Assembly: GCA_950106755.1 (NCBI GenBank)
Contig: OX467083.1
Location: 25,167,029-25,231,028 of the forward strand
Length of the DNA stretch: 64,000 nt
Direction: 5' to 3'
From: Climacium dendroides
Taxonomy: Eukaryota; Streptophyta; Bryopsida; Hypnales; Climaciaceae
The translations under genes were made by a program, and so were the position numbers. The notes below the pieces were generated by a model, which saw nothing but the letters and a program-made list of their open reading frames with translations, was not told the origin of the DNA and searched no databases. Every line of letters starts with the position of its first letter. Positions within the stretch are counted from its first letter, which is position 1. This document shows positions 25,635-37,231 of the stretch, one piece after another.

Positions 25635-27655
25635 ATGGCGTACATTCAAGGAGGTGTGCTTTTCTTACATCCTTGTTACTCTATGTTTTGGGTACTTCCA
25701 TTTCGTTATTCAGGAAGCATGAAGAGTACGGGTGATTTTCTTGCAGCGAGGGGATTAGGGTTTCTGTTGGGAGACTCAACTAGGGGATTGCGTATCGAAA
25801 GAATAATTCAGTCATATCGTCTTGATCTATGACTTAGAATAACCTCTTTGACTCATATCTGTCAACGAAAATCGATGGAGTCAGTTGAGAAGAGATGGTC
25901 ATCTGAGTGATGCATTCGCGTTAGGTTACGTCTTAATGGCTTGCCTTCGGCTGAGGATGTGGAGTCTTTTAAGCAGCTGCAATTGTGAACTTCGGTGTTG
26001 AGTTTGGGCGAGTCGCTCTAGTTTAATATTGCTCCAGTGTTCATGTTACTCTCGTATGTGCGAATTGTGTGGGCTCGAAGGTAGGGTTTCTGAATAAAGC
26101 ACCGAGTTTCCTACTTTATCAGAGTAACACGGTTTTTTGTAATATGTTTTGGACCCTAAATTTATGTGTATTACAATCGATGTGCCTGGGGACTTCATGC
26201 TGAGGTAATTTTGACTTCTTAGAAAAGATTCATTGATACATCTCTCTTGCACCTGGCATGTTTACATTAGATTCTTCCCAATCTGACCTTGCGGGAATGC
26301 TGTGAACAGGGGATGTGCGAGAGAAACGTTCAACGCCGATATCGACCGTCATACGGGAGACGTTTATCAAAGTGCTCAATTTCCTTGTGGCTTTTTTGAA
26401 AACCATGTTCTCGGTAAGCTTTTGTATTAGATTTCTTTTTTCAGAACCATGTTCTTGGTAAGCTTTTGGATTAGATTTTTTTTCCTTAGAGAGAAATTTG
26501 TGTCGTTGTTATGTATATCAATTTCTACACAGTATTATTGCATGTAAATTTTTCCATGTTGCTAGTTCAAGAGTTTAAAGGTCCATCTTTTTGTAGCTGT
26601 TTCTAAGCAGCGCACCGGATTGGTATTGCAGTTGGAGGCGCATGAGAACTACGGAAAGGCAGCTGACAACGGACAGCCTGGAGGACCTGCCCGTCCGCCT
26701 GGTAGAGCTCCTGGGAGTGCGGCACCTCGTGGCATCAACAAAGTGCACGGCTTATTTGATAACAGTACGCCAATATGCTTTTCATGTCCTACCGTATTTT
26801 ATCGAGTTACAATATATTTGCTGAGCTCATTCATTTCGAATTTAAATAGCTACTACCGAACACTGAAGGTTACCTGTGTTTTGGTGTACTACGTTTCTGC
26901 AAATTAGGTGCATTGAAAGATTGACCTTAGGATTAGACTCAAGCTTCCATTGTGTTCATGTAAAGATTCTGCAGGATCGTCGGGGGCGGCTGGGGACCAT
27001 GGCAATGTTCACGTTATAAATAGTTCACGATCATGGCAGACTAAAGTCAACGAGGCTAAGACTGCCAGAAAAGTTGTAAGATACAACGTGCACCTCTTGG
27101 CATTCAATTTTATGTTTGATTTTTCTCTGTTGCAGTTGGTATTTATGTTTGCTCAGGTTATGACCGATGCTTCTGGAGTGAACATCGGCAAATAATAAAC
27201 TCATTTTGTTTCTTTCTGGGTTCTTGTAGATTGTTGTTGATTTTACAGCATCTTGGTGCGGACCTTGCAAACTCATGGCTCCCGTCTTTGCGGAGTTGAG
27301 CAGAAAGTTTGGACAATTAGTATTTGTCAAGGTGGATGTTGACGAAGTTCAGGTATTCGTTTCCACCCTACAAATGTAGATTAGGAAATAAATTCTTGGA
27401 AGCCTTCCTCTCAATAATTGCTGTCGTATGTACTTCCAAACTGCATTGATACTATCTTGAGTTATTTTCTGCAATTCCATCTGCAATTTCTAAATGAACA
27501 GTATGCTTCTTGTGCAGGAAGTAGCAGCCCAATACGAGGTTCGTGCAATGCCTACTTTCTTATTCATCAAGGATGGCCAACAGATTGATAAGGTTGTTGG
27601 AGCTGACAAAAATGAGCTTGAGAGGAAGTGTAACCGATACGCTACTAGTAGATAG
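25635..27655 (+). CDS. SelK-like membrane N-terminus fused to thioredoxin h (six exons, 205 aa)
   Basis: Exons 25635-25653, 26310-26413, 26632-26764, 26975-27075, 27230-27352 and 27518-27655 all have GT-AG borders and total 615 coding nt plus stop in one frame. Residues 1-85 resemble the selenoprotein K/SelG family: start MAYIQGG, a single hydrophobic segment at about 24-41 ([18 protein letters not shown]), then a Gly/Pro/Arg-rich tail. Residues 95-205 are a thioredoxin of h type: [12 protein letters not shown] with redox cysteines 129 and 132, VDVDEV, and the cis-proline in AMPTF (Pro172). The thioredoxin exons contain no in-frame ATG, so they need the upstream exons for translation. No selenocysteine codon is needed. 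Inference: a membrane-anchored, cytosol-facing disulfide reductase, probably at the ER. Uncertain: a second acceptor at 26610 would add seven in-frame residues, and separate transcripts are possible. Confidence 0.75.
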
Positions 27656-29156
27656 GATTATGGCGTTCAGCATAGCCAGATGTTCTAACGAGATTTGGTA
27701 GTCATTCATGTTCACGACTTGGATATTAGACTATTAGTGTATGAGTGTTATGCCATACTTGTAAATATGACATTCTAATTCCAAGGTGATGCACATCATT
27801 TATCCTAGGAACTGGATCACCACATGACCGGGTAGGACGAGATGAAGCTCTTTTCTGGATCCTTCTATGATTTTCATTGTTGAAAGTGATCAGTTCGTAG
27901 TTGGCTCCTCGGAATGAGTAGTTATGTCGACGTTGGTTATGGGTATGTACACTGGGGTCACCAACAGAGATGGAGCCAGTGCCCATTACGAATTGGTAGC
28001 ATGAATCAAAATTTTGGAGCCACCCGAGCAATAAAATGAAAGATGAAAAATGAAAGATGGGGGATCTACAGGTGGAGTCCAGCATTTGGTTCCAACATAT
28101 GATTGTAACTCCCAAGTTACCTATTTGTAAATTTGTAAATCTATGTGATGGAAAGTTGATTTGCAACATATTTCTAGTACTCTCATAGCTATGTATTGAC
28201 CTTGTAATATCATCATTAGTTTTTTTATAGCACTCAAATACAAGCTTCATAGCAATGAAGCATAGGTGTGTCATTTGAATCCATGCAATCAAACAAGCAA
28301 TCAAAGATGGTGCAATGTGAATTGTCCTAAAATAGTTGGTTGTCATTGTTCTTTTTGTTCATTTATGTGGTCCAATCCATTTTCAAGTTTATTGACCCAA
28401 ATTCTCAATATCATTTTTTTTACAAACTTTTCTAAATGGTTGAATTTCCAACGCCCATCATGCCAACATACTACTTCTTGGTGTCGATTACGGAGACAAT
28501 CTAATTTTACTAAATACTGTTATAATCATGAGTATTAACTTTTTAATAAACATTAATAAAATCTTGCACACTTGAAAAGCTATCTCGACATTACAGATTG
28601 AGACAAAAGATTTGTTTAGTGATGAAGTAGGACCCGCGAGTTAACGATCTTAAATCCTGGGAAACAGTTTCGTCGCGCCTTCCTCCTCCTGCAGTTGATC
28701 GCCGGCCCCCATTGGATTCAGCTGAGTTCCAATTTCCCTCGACACAGTCAGACAAGGTATGGGCAGGTGAATGGGTTGGCATTTTCCCCCATCTCGAAGA
28801 TACAGTCCCTGAAATCATATGGCAAGTTGGCTCGGTTGCTAACCACCAGCTACATCCGCATCATCAGGAACTCACCCTCCACGGCGAAACAACAGTTGGA
28901 ACCGTCTCACAACAACTATCAATCCTTGCAAATACAGGCAGGGGCACGATGTGCAGAGGCTACTCTCGTAGAGTTCGGGTGGTTCGAGTCATGAAAAGTC
29001 GGAATCGCCCCCCCATTCTCCAATCTCCTGTTTGTGGGCGATGTTCAGTCCCTTCAGTTTCATCCCACGCGACGGAAATGGAGTAACGGAGCTCCTCTCA
29101 TGGTACAGTTTGTTTGTTTTTGTTTTTGTTTCATTTTCTGTGAAGTGCCATAGTGG
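27656..29156. other. Gene-free spacer with a GC-richer block
   Basis: The first part contains the 3' region of the thioredoxin-fusion gene. At about 28620-29100 composition rises, and a plus-strand frame of 124 codons (28712-29086) and a minus-strand frame of 75 codons (28591-28818) are open. Neither shows a family I recognise or splice support. They could be a captured gene fragment. Confidence 0.4.
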
Positions 29157-29330
29157 TGATATTAAATGTAATAGTGGTGCTCCAAATTTCAACATTCATC
29201 CATGTAATGAATAGAAAACATCACATTAGCACATATCACATATCCATACTTCTATTTTCATCCACAATTTGGCGATTTCATCCAAGATTTTTATTTTGAA
29301 ATTTGAAATTTTCTGGTGATTTACAGGGAT
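29157..29330 (+). repeat. Direct repeat, copy 2 (partner at 21838-22000)
   Basis: Begins AGTGGTGATATTAAATGTAA, then shares TAGTGGTGCTCCAAATTTCA and the following ~150 bp with the copy near 21.8 kb. The two copies are about 7.3 kb apart and have diverged by substitutions and small indels. Confidence 0.7.
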
Positions 29331-29420
29331 TTTTTCATACTTTTTTTTTCTCATGGTGCCAAGCCAAGAAATTTGGTGTACCAAATCACTATGACAGAAA
29401 ATGTTGCTCATAGAATATGC

Positions 29421-29442
29421 GGATGGATGGATGGATGGATGG
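29421..29442 (+). repeat. (GGAT)n microsatellite
   Basis: Five and a half perfect copies of GGAT. Confidence 0.9.
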
Positions 29443-29985
29443 CTTGGTCACCTCCTGGATTCCTTTACCCCTTCTTGGCGATTAGTATGGAACAAAGCCT
29501 ACCCTCTGAAAGAAGTCGCCTTTATGTGGTCTATCTGGCATAACGTTGTAGCCATCCATTCATGGAGAGCATGTATTGCCACTAGAATTGATATAAGGTG
29601 TGTATGTTGTGATTTAGGATTGGATGAGATTCCTATTCATTGATTTTTCTTTTGTTCTTGGACTCAGGAAGTTTGGGATTATGCCAAATCCATTCTTATT
29701 TACATTCATGAAGCTCTCCAAAATCATAGCATCTACCATGATAGGTTTTCCTTTACATGCATCTTTGGCTCCAATTTCCCTCAAAAATATTATGACCTCT
29801 GTATGGTATGGAACATTCATCTCTCTGGATTATATGGATTGCACGTAACTGCCAAGTCTTCAACCAAGAGCGCTTGCCAACCTACATTCTTTACAAGCAA
29901 CTTTGGAATGCACTTCTTAACAATGGGTGTATGGCGATGTTTAAAGCTCAATAAGAAGCTAGACCTAGTTCCCACCAAAATTTAA
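29443..29985 (+). pseudogene. LINE reverse-transcriptase C-terminal (zf-RVT) relic
   Basis: In translation the stretch reads RLVWNKAYPLKEVAFMWSIW, then HNVVAIHSWRACI, RCVCCDLGLDEIPIH, FFFCSWTQEVWDYAKSIL and WIARNCQVFNQERLPTYILY. This order (W..K.P.K...F.W...H, CxxC, H....C, W, WIARN) is that of the zinc-binding domain found after the reverse transcriptase of plant non-LTR retrotransposons. An in-frame stop follows IPIH, and a later shift is needed to reach WIARN, so it is dead. The RT and endonuclease domains are absent. Confidence 0.6.
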
Positions 29986-29989
29986 CATT

Positions 29990-32529
29990 AAATTTTAAAC
30001 CTTCAATTAAGAGTCTTTGGTAGTAAAGAGACTAATAAAGTTGGGGATTTGTATTCTTCAATCTTGTCATTTCATTTATATAATATATTCTAACTCTTCT
30101 CTTATTGTATCTTATCTCTTTTTATCTTTTTATTTTTTATTTTTAATATTGTTGCTATAATAATAGTTGATAAACTTGCCACATAATTAATCTTTCAACT
30201 ATATCCAATGTAATAAGTTACCTTACAATGGTGACAAAATACCATAGTAATACAACATAAAGCTTTATTTCCAATCAGTTGATAGCTTCTAAATGCTTGA
30301 CTTAAATATAATAAGTTTAATTTTGAAAATTTATAATAAATAATTGAGGACCCTACCTTTATATCTCATTGATTCATGTAGAGCATTCTTCCTTCTATCC
30401 ATTGATATATTACATGAGTTTTTGTAAGATTCTTCAATGAATAATAATTAGATGAAGTGCACTTTTTACAACATTCATCACAAACCTAATTGATGGTTGA
30501 TTACTTAGGGGTTAAATGCATTGTTTTATCTAAAGTTTAATCTTTAATATTTGTAAGCCCATCCAAAAAGTTGTTGTACCCCCATAAGACCTTCACTCCT
30601 TCTCCAATTACAAAATGTAGAATTTATTTCATGGGCAAGGAGATAGATGCTAAGAAATCAATCATGAACTAACCAAAAGAGCAAAATCAGTTGTGTCATC
30701 AACAACCATTCTTTTTTGTTTTTTAATAAAAATTATAAGTTTTTCTTACCACAAGTCTACAACTAAGGAAAGAGATTTCACTACGATGAACATGACATTA
30801 CTAATTAAACTAAAGATTTCTCCTCATAGGTCCCAAGAAGAAAAGTACCCTATGCAAAGGTTAGATTTGGCATAAATTAAGTCAATTTTGTAAAAAAGTG
30901 CCATATGTCATCTTGTGAATGGTGTGAGATGATGTGGACTATTGAGAATCTAATGTGGAAATTCAATTTCGGCACTAAAGTATAAAATCAAACCTTCATG
31001 TCTAGTATATCCCTTCCCTAAATACCTTGGAGGACCTTCAAGTTAATTCAAAGATCCTTAGTGGTCTTCAAAAAGTGTGGTGGCAATGTCCTTCAAAAAA
31101 TTTATCCAATCATAGGAAGGCCACAAAGGCCCTTCTGCATTTGGGGAATGAATAAGGACCCATACATTGGTTAACAATCTATATCTTAAATGAATCTTAT
31201 TGTTTATTTTATTTGTATTGTTTGTTACAGTGAGATCTCTGGATCGGACCTACTTGTCCTCTAGTTATGTTCATGGAACCATATGTCCCTTTAAAGACTC
31301 TCTACAAGGACAAGTGCATAGACCTTGTTTCATGACATTCCAACTTACGGAAGAAAAGATATTGAACTTTAAATTTTTTATTTGTGGATTAAAAAATTAG
31401 AAAATTATTATTAACTTTTATTTTACTCCATATGATATTGTGGCAATGGTGCAAGGCATACTAACTTAAAATATTATCACCGTAGGGCAGTCCAATCCTT
31501 ACAGCAAACCTCACATAGTGAGTTCCTTAATCAATGGCACACGAGCCCCTTCTAATGTAGGCTAGTGATTTCAACACACCAATACTTGCAATTTACTTTT
31601 CCTACTACTACACTTTTGAAACCAATCCCAAGGTGGGTCATCATAACATTATCAATGTTCTCTCTCAAGGTCCTTTTGCTTCCTCCAAAAAGGGGAGTCC
31701 GTGAGAAAGGAACTAACCAAGTAATATTATTATAAGCCTGACACAATGCTATGAACAGGAAAAGTGACTGATCTATCCAACCAAGGCAGATTCAAGTTCC
31801 TCCACCAAGCCAATTAGATGCATGGGATTATAACATAATGCTCTCCCAAGCATCTAGGGAGGATTATCCTTCCTCAAACAGGGAAGGATTCCCCCCACTT
31901 AACAATCTTATGATAGGCGCTGAAACTAGTTCAACGCATGCAAACTCAAACCATCATTATAATAAGAGTTGCTCACCCCCAATTGCATGCATTGTGCTTC
32001 TAACTAGGTCAACCCTGGGCTCCCCAAGAATCTCACCGTGCACGCCAAGCTGAGGTACCTCGGGCAAAAAATGGAGAGCCCAGTGCTTTGGAAACAACGC
32101 CTTAGCATCGTGGTGGAGCTTGTTTTGCTCCCGGACCCGGCCCACGGCATCCCGTCAGGCTGTAACGAGTCACGGTGGCGATGCTCTTAGTGTTACGGAA
32201 ACAGAGACACAGCTAAAGCATTGGGACCACACCATCACTGCAACGATACTTCCACACCCACCCACACGATTGACGAACGAAGGATGTTACGGTGGGTAGG
32301 TGAACTATCATTCAGTTTCTCTCCACTCTTCAAATCTGACAGAGTCCATCAAAATTTAAGAATGTACAGAATTTAAGCCTACAAAAGCTTCGTTCTTGAT
32401 AAGTCCGCTCAATTCCCCACGACAGCGGCGACTCCGTTCAGTTGCTGAGTCGGAAACGATCACATTAACTATATCTTAACCAATGAGTCCCTGACGGAGG
32501 GCCGAGGAGTACTGACCCACCTCGGGAAT
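29990..32529. other. AT-rich spacer, G+C rising after 31.8 kb
   Basis: No gene recognised. From about 31,840 to 32,500 the DNA is richer in G+C and has a few short open frames on both strands, none matching a known family. Confidence 0.45.
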
Positions 32530-32690
32530 ACGCTGAAATTTTTTATTTTCCACGCATGATACAATTTGCAAATTTTGAATTCGTCTTCGCAATCAGAGAC
32601 CGCAAATTAGCAAGGAGAGGTGTAGTCTACAAGATAAAGTAATCAAGCACAAGCACAAAATAGAGGGAATTTTTTTTTAATTGCATGACT
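32530..32690 (+). repeat. Degenerate relative of the 14.85-kb MULE MITE
   Basis: Shares with the interior of the element at 14854-15123, in order and orientation: AATTTTTTATTT, GCAAATT(C/T)TGAATTC, GCAATCAGAGACC, GCAAATTAGC and CAAAATAG(A/G)GGG. The terminal repeats are too decayed to set borders. Confidence 0.55.
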
Positions 32691-34255
32691 TGGAGGGGCC
32701 GAGCGAGGCGGCCAGTTCACCCCGACCCTGACGGAGGCTGTGTGACACCCGACCTTTTGCTTTTTGTTTGAGAATGCGGCTACATTCAATATGTAGCTGG
32801 TTAAGGTAGTGTGTGTTGGGTACGAAGCTGGAGACGGAACCCGACCGTTGCCTGTTCATTCTTGAAGACGACATTAGCTCGTAGAGCATGGCTGGTTTCC
32901 AGTTGGGATTTTCAAGAATCGATCTGGCTTTTGGCCTTTGGCGCAACCGTGCTGGGGTACGGTGTCTGCGGATTCTTTTGATCGTTAGCTTCCTATCATG
33001 TTTAGTATTCGGGTCCACAGAATTATGGAGATTGGTGCTTGAGAAATGCATTTGATGATAGGGTGGAGTGGACTCTCGAAATTTTCGCCGACAGTGCTGT
33101 CAAGTGAGCTCCACCGCTTGAATTGATGACACCCTCATTTCTTTCTTGCCAATTGTTCTTGTGTGCCTGTCCCTTAACAAGTCAACATTCTCTGTCAATG
33201 TCTCCCTCCTACAGACAAGATATTTTCCACGTTTTCTAGAGTCACTGATACCCTTTTTCGTGGCTTGAATTCATCCTTTCGGAGTTTTGGTGTGCAAGAT
33301 GTGGAATTACAGGACCCCACTGTGGAACCCTAATTCTAATTCCGCTCTGTTTCTCTGTGTTGTGTAGCAAATGTGGGGAAGAAGCTATGGTTAATGGGAC
33401 ACGACGATCTGGAAGTGAGGTCAAATTGCAGAGGAGTTGAGTTATTTAAGAAGGTATGCAGGGATTTTTTTTTTCACTTTGGAGAAGTAGCCAGCTATTT
33501 CTCCAATAATACTCATGTGATATTTTGGTGATACTTAGTGATCTCTATATGAAACCTAGGTGATACCTAAGCAAAAGTTGGTTTTAAAATTTAGGAAGAA
33601 TCTGGCTCTTTTGTAGGAAAAAACAAAACAATTTCTTTTACAAACAACAGCCTTTGCTGCGTTTTCTCTGTAGCAAAGTGGCGGAAAGTCATGCTGAAAA
33701 AAAACTCTGAAGGTATGGGTCACCCCCGTTGGGTGCCATTCAAACCCTGAATGGTTCTAAAACTGAATCCATGTCGTTGACATTACTTGATTCCAAGTTT
33801 GTAGACATTCTAGTGAGGATCTTGAATCCTGAAGCAAGCCATTTTAATCCTGAATCCATGGAATTCATGTCACCAGGTGTCAGTCGTGGAACCAGATGCT
33901 GCAACCAGCTTTTTTGTTTCCGGAGTACGTTCCCTTTACGAACGTTGAAATGCACACTGTCAGCCGGAAGAGCGAGTTCTGTAGAATGTGAGTAGGGCTG
34001 AGCGAGGATCGACCGGAAAAGAAAGATTCCGGGGAGCCAAGATGATTCTTGTGGCTGGAGGATTGGTGGTGGAATTTCTTCAGCAATATTGTGAGCTGGT
34101 GGTGCGTTTCCTGGCAGTGGCGGTGAGGGCGGCACCTCTGCCTTCTCGTGTGCAGCAAATCATTCTTCGAAGGATTTTAGCGGACCCCTTGCGAATGTAA
34201 GGGACCTCAGACTATTTCGTTTTTTTCTGGCAAATGGAATTCAGTGTGCCGGAAT
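32691..34255. other. GC-intermediate, unassigned region
   Basis: Open frames exist on the minus strand at 32677-33051 (124 codons) and 33740-34135 (131 codons), but I recognise neither and see no convincing splice partners. The sequence could hold a lineage-specific gene, a gene fragment or long non-coding RNA. Confidence 0.3.
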
Positions 34256-34530
34256 GTGATGTTCAAGTGATGATGGAAATTAGAACTTTCAAAGTGCTGA
34301 GAGAGGGGTGAGAGAAGAGGGGTTGATGTGCTGAGTGAGAGAGGTTTTGAAAAAAACGAGAACTTTCAGAGTTTTCTGAGGAAATTAGAACTATTTGTGC
34401 TGAGAGGGATTTCGAGGATAGTAGTACTTTCACTTGGTGAAAAAAAGGGGTTTTGATGGAATTAGAACTTTCAAGCGTTGAGAGGGGCTCTGAGAAAAAC
34501 TGGAGTTTCCAAGTGCTCAGATACACCCAG
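34256..34530 (+). repeat. Degenerate minisatellite
   Basis: A unit built on GAAATTAGAACTTTCAAAGT followed by GCTGAGAGAGGGG recurs about three to four times with roughly 85-95 bp spacing and much drift (GAACTTTCAGAGT, GAACTATTTGTGCTGAGAGG, GAACTTTCAAGCGTTGAGAG). No coding function is apparent. Confidence 0.65.
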
Positions 34531-35329
34531 AATTGCCTCCTGAAATGTCCTGTACAAGGACCATTCACTTCAAGTTGGGTGCACATAACTTACCATAGCG
34601 GGAGAACCGGCGGCTTTTAGTTGATACCAATGACATGGTTCATTTTTCCAAATTGAATAGCTCATTCAAAATGACAACCTTTTAAGGCAAAATTGTTGAT
34701 TTGTACTTCAAAAGAGTTACTTTTTCAAGAAAGAAATGCATGGAATGATCAAAGCATGTCAGTGAATAATAGAGTAATGATTGGGAACTATTGATATTGG
34801 TTGGTATTGTTCAATTTCTTGTGTGGGGGTGTGATACTTGAAAAAGTTTAGAATGGATTCAAATCTGAGATTTGAAAAGAATTAATGTCAAAATTGTTGC
34901 ATTTCCAAACTAAATTGCTCCGATTTAAAAAAAAAATTAAGAACCTTTATTCAAATGCACAAATGTAATGAGTATTAGAATATTAGAGGGTTTGGTTGAC
35001 TTGAGTTTGGGTTAAGTGTTTAAACCTGGAATGTCATTGGTCATTTTGTGGTGCTTGGATGACAATCCAATGAGTTGTAAAGCTATTGGAAGCATTTTTT
35101 TCATCCCCATTTTCCTTGTTGACCTTTCATGTTGGGTTATGAAGAGTATCCAATTGAGTTCGTATTCTTGCCAGTGTTTCTCTTCACATAAATGGGAAGT
35201 TAGTAAAAAAAATGAATCACAAAATATGCTATTTTAGTGTATTATGAGAAGTTGTTGCTCTATGCTTGAAATTTGAAATTTCTTCATAAAAATGATATTT
35301 TTTGAGTTTGAGCCCAACTAACAAAACAA
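34531..35329. other. AT-rich spacer
   Basis: No gene or bounded repeat seen. Confidence 0.5.
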
Positions 35330-36420
35330 AGGTCATCTATTCTAATTTCTACTCCAATTTGAATTTTGAAAAAATTCCTAATATTGAATATTTTATTGTA
35401 ATTTGATTTTTAAAATGTATTTTCAATGTTTATTGAATTTAATTATAGAATGACATGGAAGTTGAGTTTACACTATGATGATGTTGGTCATTGTAATATA
35501 CACACATAGTGAAATTTTCAGATTTTTTGAAATTTTCTATTTGATGTGATTTTTCTTCACTTTTTCTTCAAAAGTTCTCAAAAAAATCAATTTTTCACGA
35601 TGAAATTAATTTTTTTGTGAAATAAAGAAGGCATGAAATTTCATCTTTGAAAAATAAATATAAAATTCTTCATACATATCTATTTGCAAAATGGAAACAA
35701 AATGAATGATTGTCAATGAAGCTTGAAATCAATGGTCATGGGTCTCTCATTTAGGAATTAACCTTACAAAGATGGGCCTATGACTAATGATTTGAAGCTT
35801 GAACTATCATTATTCTATTTGTTGCCATTTTGCAATTGCATATGAATGAAAATTTTTAAATTTTATTTTTCAGAGATGAAGTCGTATGTATACTACAAAA
35901 TATAAAGTTTTCAAATTTTTTTTGGGGGGGAATTTGAAATTACTATGAAATTCTTAAGAAAAAATGAAGAAAATTTATATTAAATGCAAAATATACTACA
36001 AAAATACAAAACTTTCACCATAGATGTATATTGTAGTGTAGAACATCATGGTATAAACCTAAGTTACCATGTCATTCTAAAATTAGAAAATCAACAAACC
36101 ATGGCAATAGGACCAAAGTTCATATTGCTATAAAATATTGAAATTTATGAATTATTTTTTAAAATTTCCAACTAGAGTAGAAATTGTAAGTGACTAACTT
36201 CATTATTATGGCTCAAATCAACATCAATAGAAAATAGCAAGAAATGGCCCAAATACACTACAAGGATGATCCATGGATTGAGCATCTTCTTCTCTAAAAA
36301 ATCATAAAAAATCAGTGAAACGACAACGAGGGACTTTGCAATACGATTCACTGAAAATGTACTCAAGTGACAATAATAAAATCGGATGAAAAAACATTTT
36401 TTTTTGCCATTCTACAGTGC
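35330..36420. repeat. Head-to-head inverted pair of the dispersed repeat family
   Basis: The left arm (about 35330-35750) is the reverse complement of the family and the right arm (35756-36420) is in forward orientation. They meet near 35755, where CATGGGTCTCTCATTT on one side mirrors AAGATGGGCCTATGAC on the other. AATGATTTGAAGCTTGA in the right arm matches the complement of TCAAGCTTCATTGA's counterpart in the left. Landmarks shared with the copy at 22.5 kb include GGATGATCCATGGATTGAGC. The arms are diverged, so this is an old palindrome-like arrangement. Confidence 0.6.
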
Positions 36421-36479
36421 CGAGTGAAGTCATGCATCGGACACGAGGTGTCCGCAGCAGGGTCCAATCCACAAGCAAA

Positions 36480-36586
36480 GCCTGGCTTTTTCAAAAGGAA
36501 AAGCCCAAAAGGCCGAGATTTTGAGCATTTTGAGCCTGGCTTTTTCAAAAGAAAAAGCCCAAAAAGGCCAAGATTTTGAGCATCTT
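36480..36586 (+). repeat. Two tandem 54-bp units, each a hairpin
   Basis: Unit 1 at 36480-36533 and unit 2 at 36534-36586 both begin GCCTGGCTTTTTCAAAAG and end near GATTTTGAGCAT. Inside each unit GGCTTTTTC pairs with GAAAAAGCC (GGAAAAGCC in unit 1), so each can fold on itself. Confidence 0.85.
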
Positions 36587-37231
36587 CTTTTGTCATAGCA
36601 TCTTTTTTTCTTTTTTTCTTTTTCCATGAACCTCTCCGCTCTCCTGTGCATCTTGTGATTCGAGTATTCTACAATGTTAAACCTTGGTTTTGAGTCATAC
36701 TAATAAGACAACTAACTGTCTAACATTGCAAGCCCTAAACCAAATTCCAAATTCCATTCATACTGAAAACTCCCAGTCCTCAGTGATCAGGGTTTCGTGT
36801 ACTCTGCAAACCAGCTGAAACCTACAGCTGCTGCCGGCACCACTTCCAGGGATCCAGTTCACCACATTCCAAAGCAAGTTATAAAAAAACGAGACCATAT
36901 CCAAATCAGGCTGTCATGACAATTGAAATCATATTCGAAATGAATGTTGAATCAAGCTTGAAACATTGCAATAGGGACTAACAAGTTCAACAAGAACTTC
37001 CAGCGGATCTCTCTCTCTCTCTCTTTTCTACAAATATGGGATTCAAATTATGGGTTTAGTAAGCAATGGTATGGGATCTCGTGAGGGCAATAGTACTGTA
37101 CACTAGTGGGAAACAATGTTTTTCGCTCTGCGTTACGTAACGACGGGGAGGAGGTGGAGGAGAAGGACGAAGAGGAGTTCAGGTGTCTGTGGGAGCTTCT
37201 TCTACGACTCCCCGAGAGAGGACGCATCCTC
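36587..37231. other. 3' flank of the aminotransferase gene
   Basis: Contains a (CT)n run at 37009-37025 and probably the 3' UTR of the minus-strand aminotransferase gene. No other gene seen. Confidence 0.5.

Noticed and set aside
26950..27195. Thioredoxin as a stand-alone gene starting near exon 4
   Set aside because: The open frame there begins at a TTG, not an ATG, and runs through an intron with a good GTAAG donor. No in-frame ATG precedes the thioredoxin fold.
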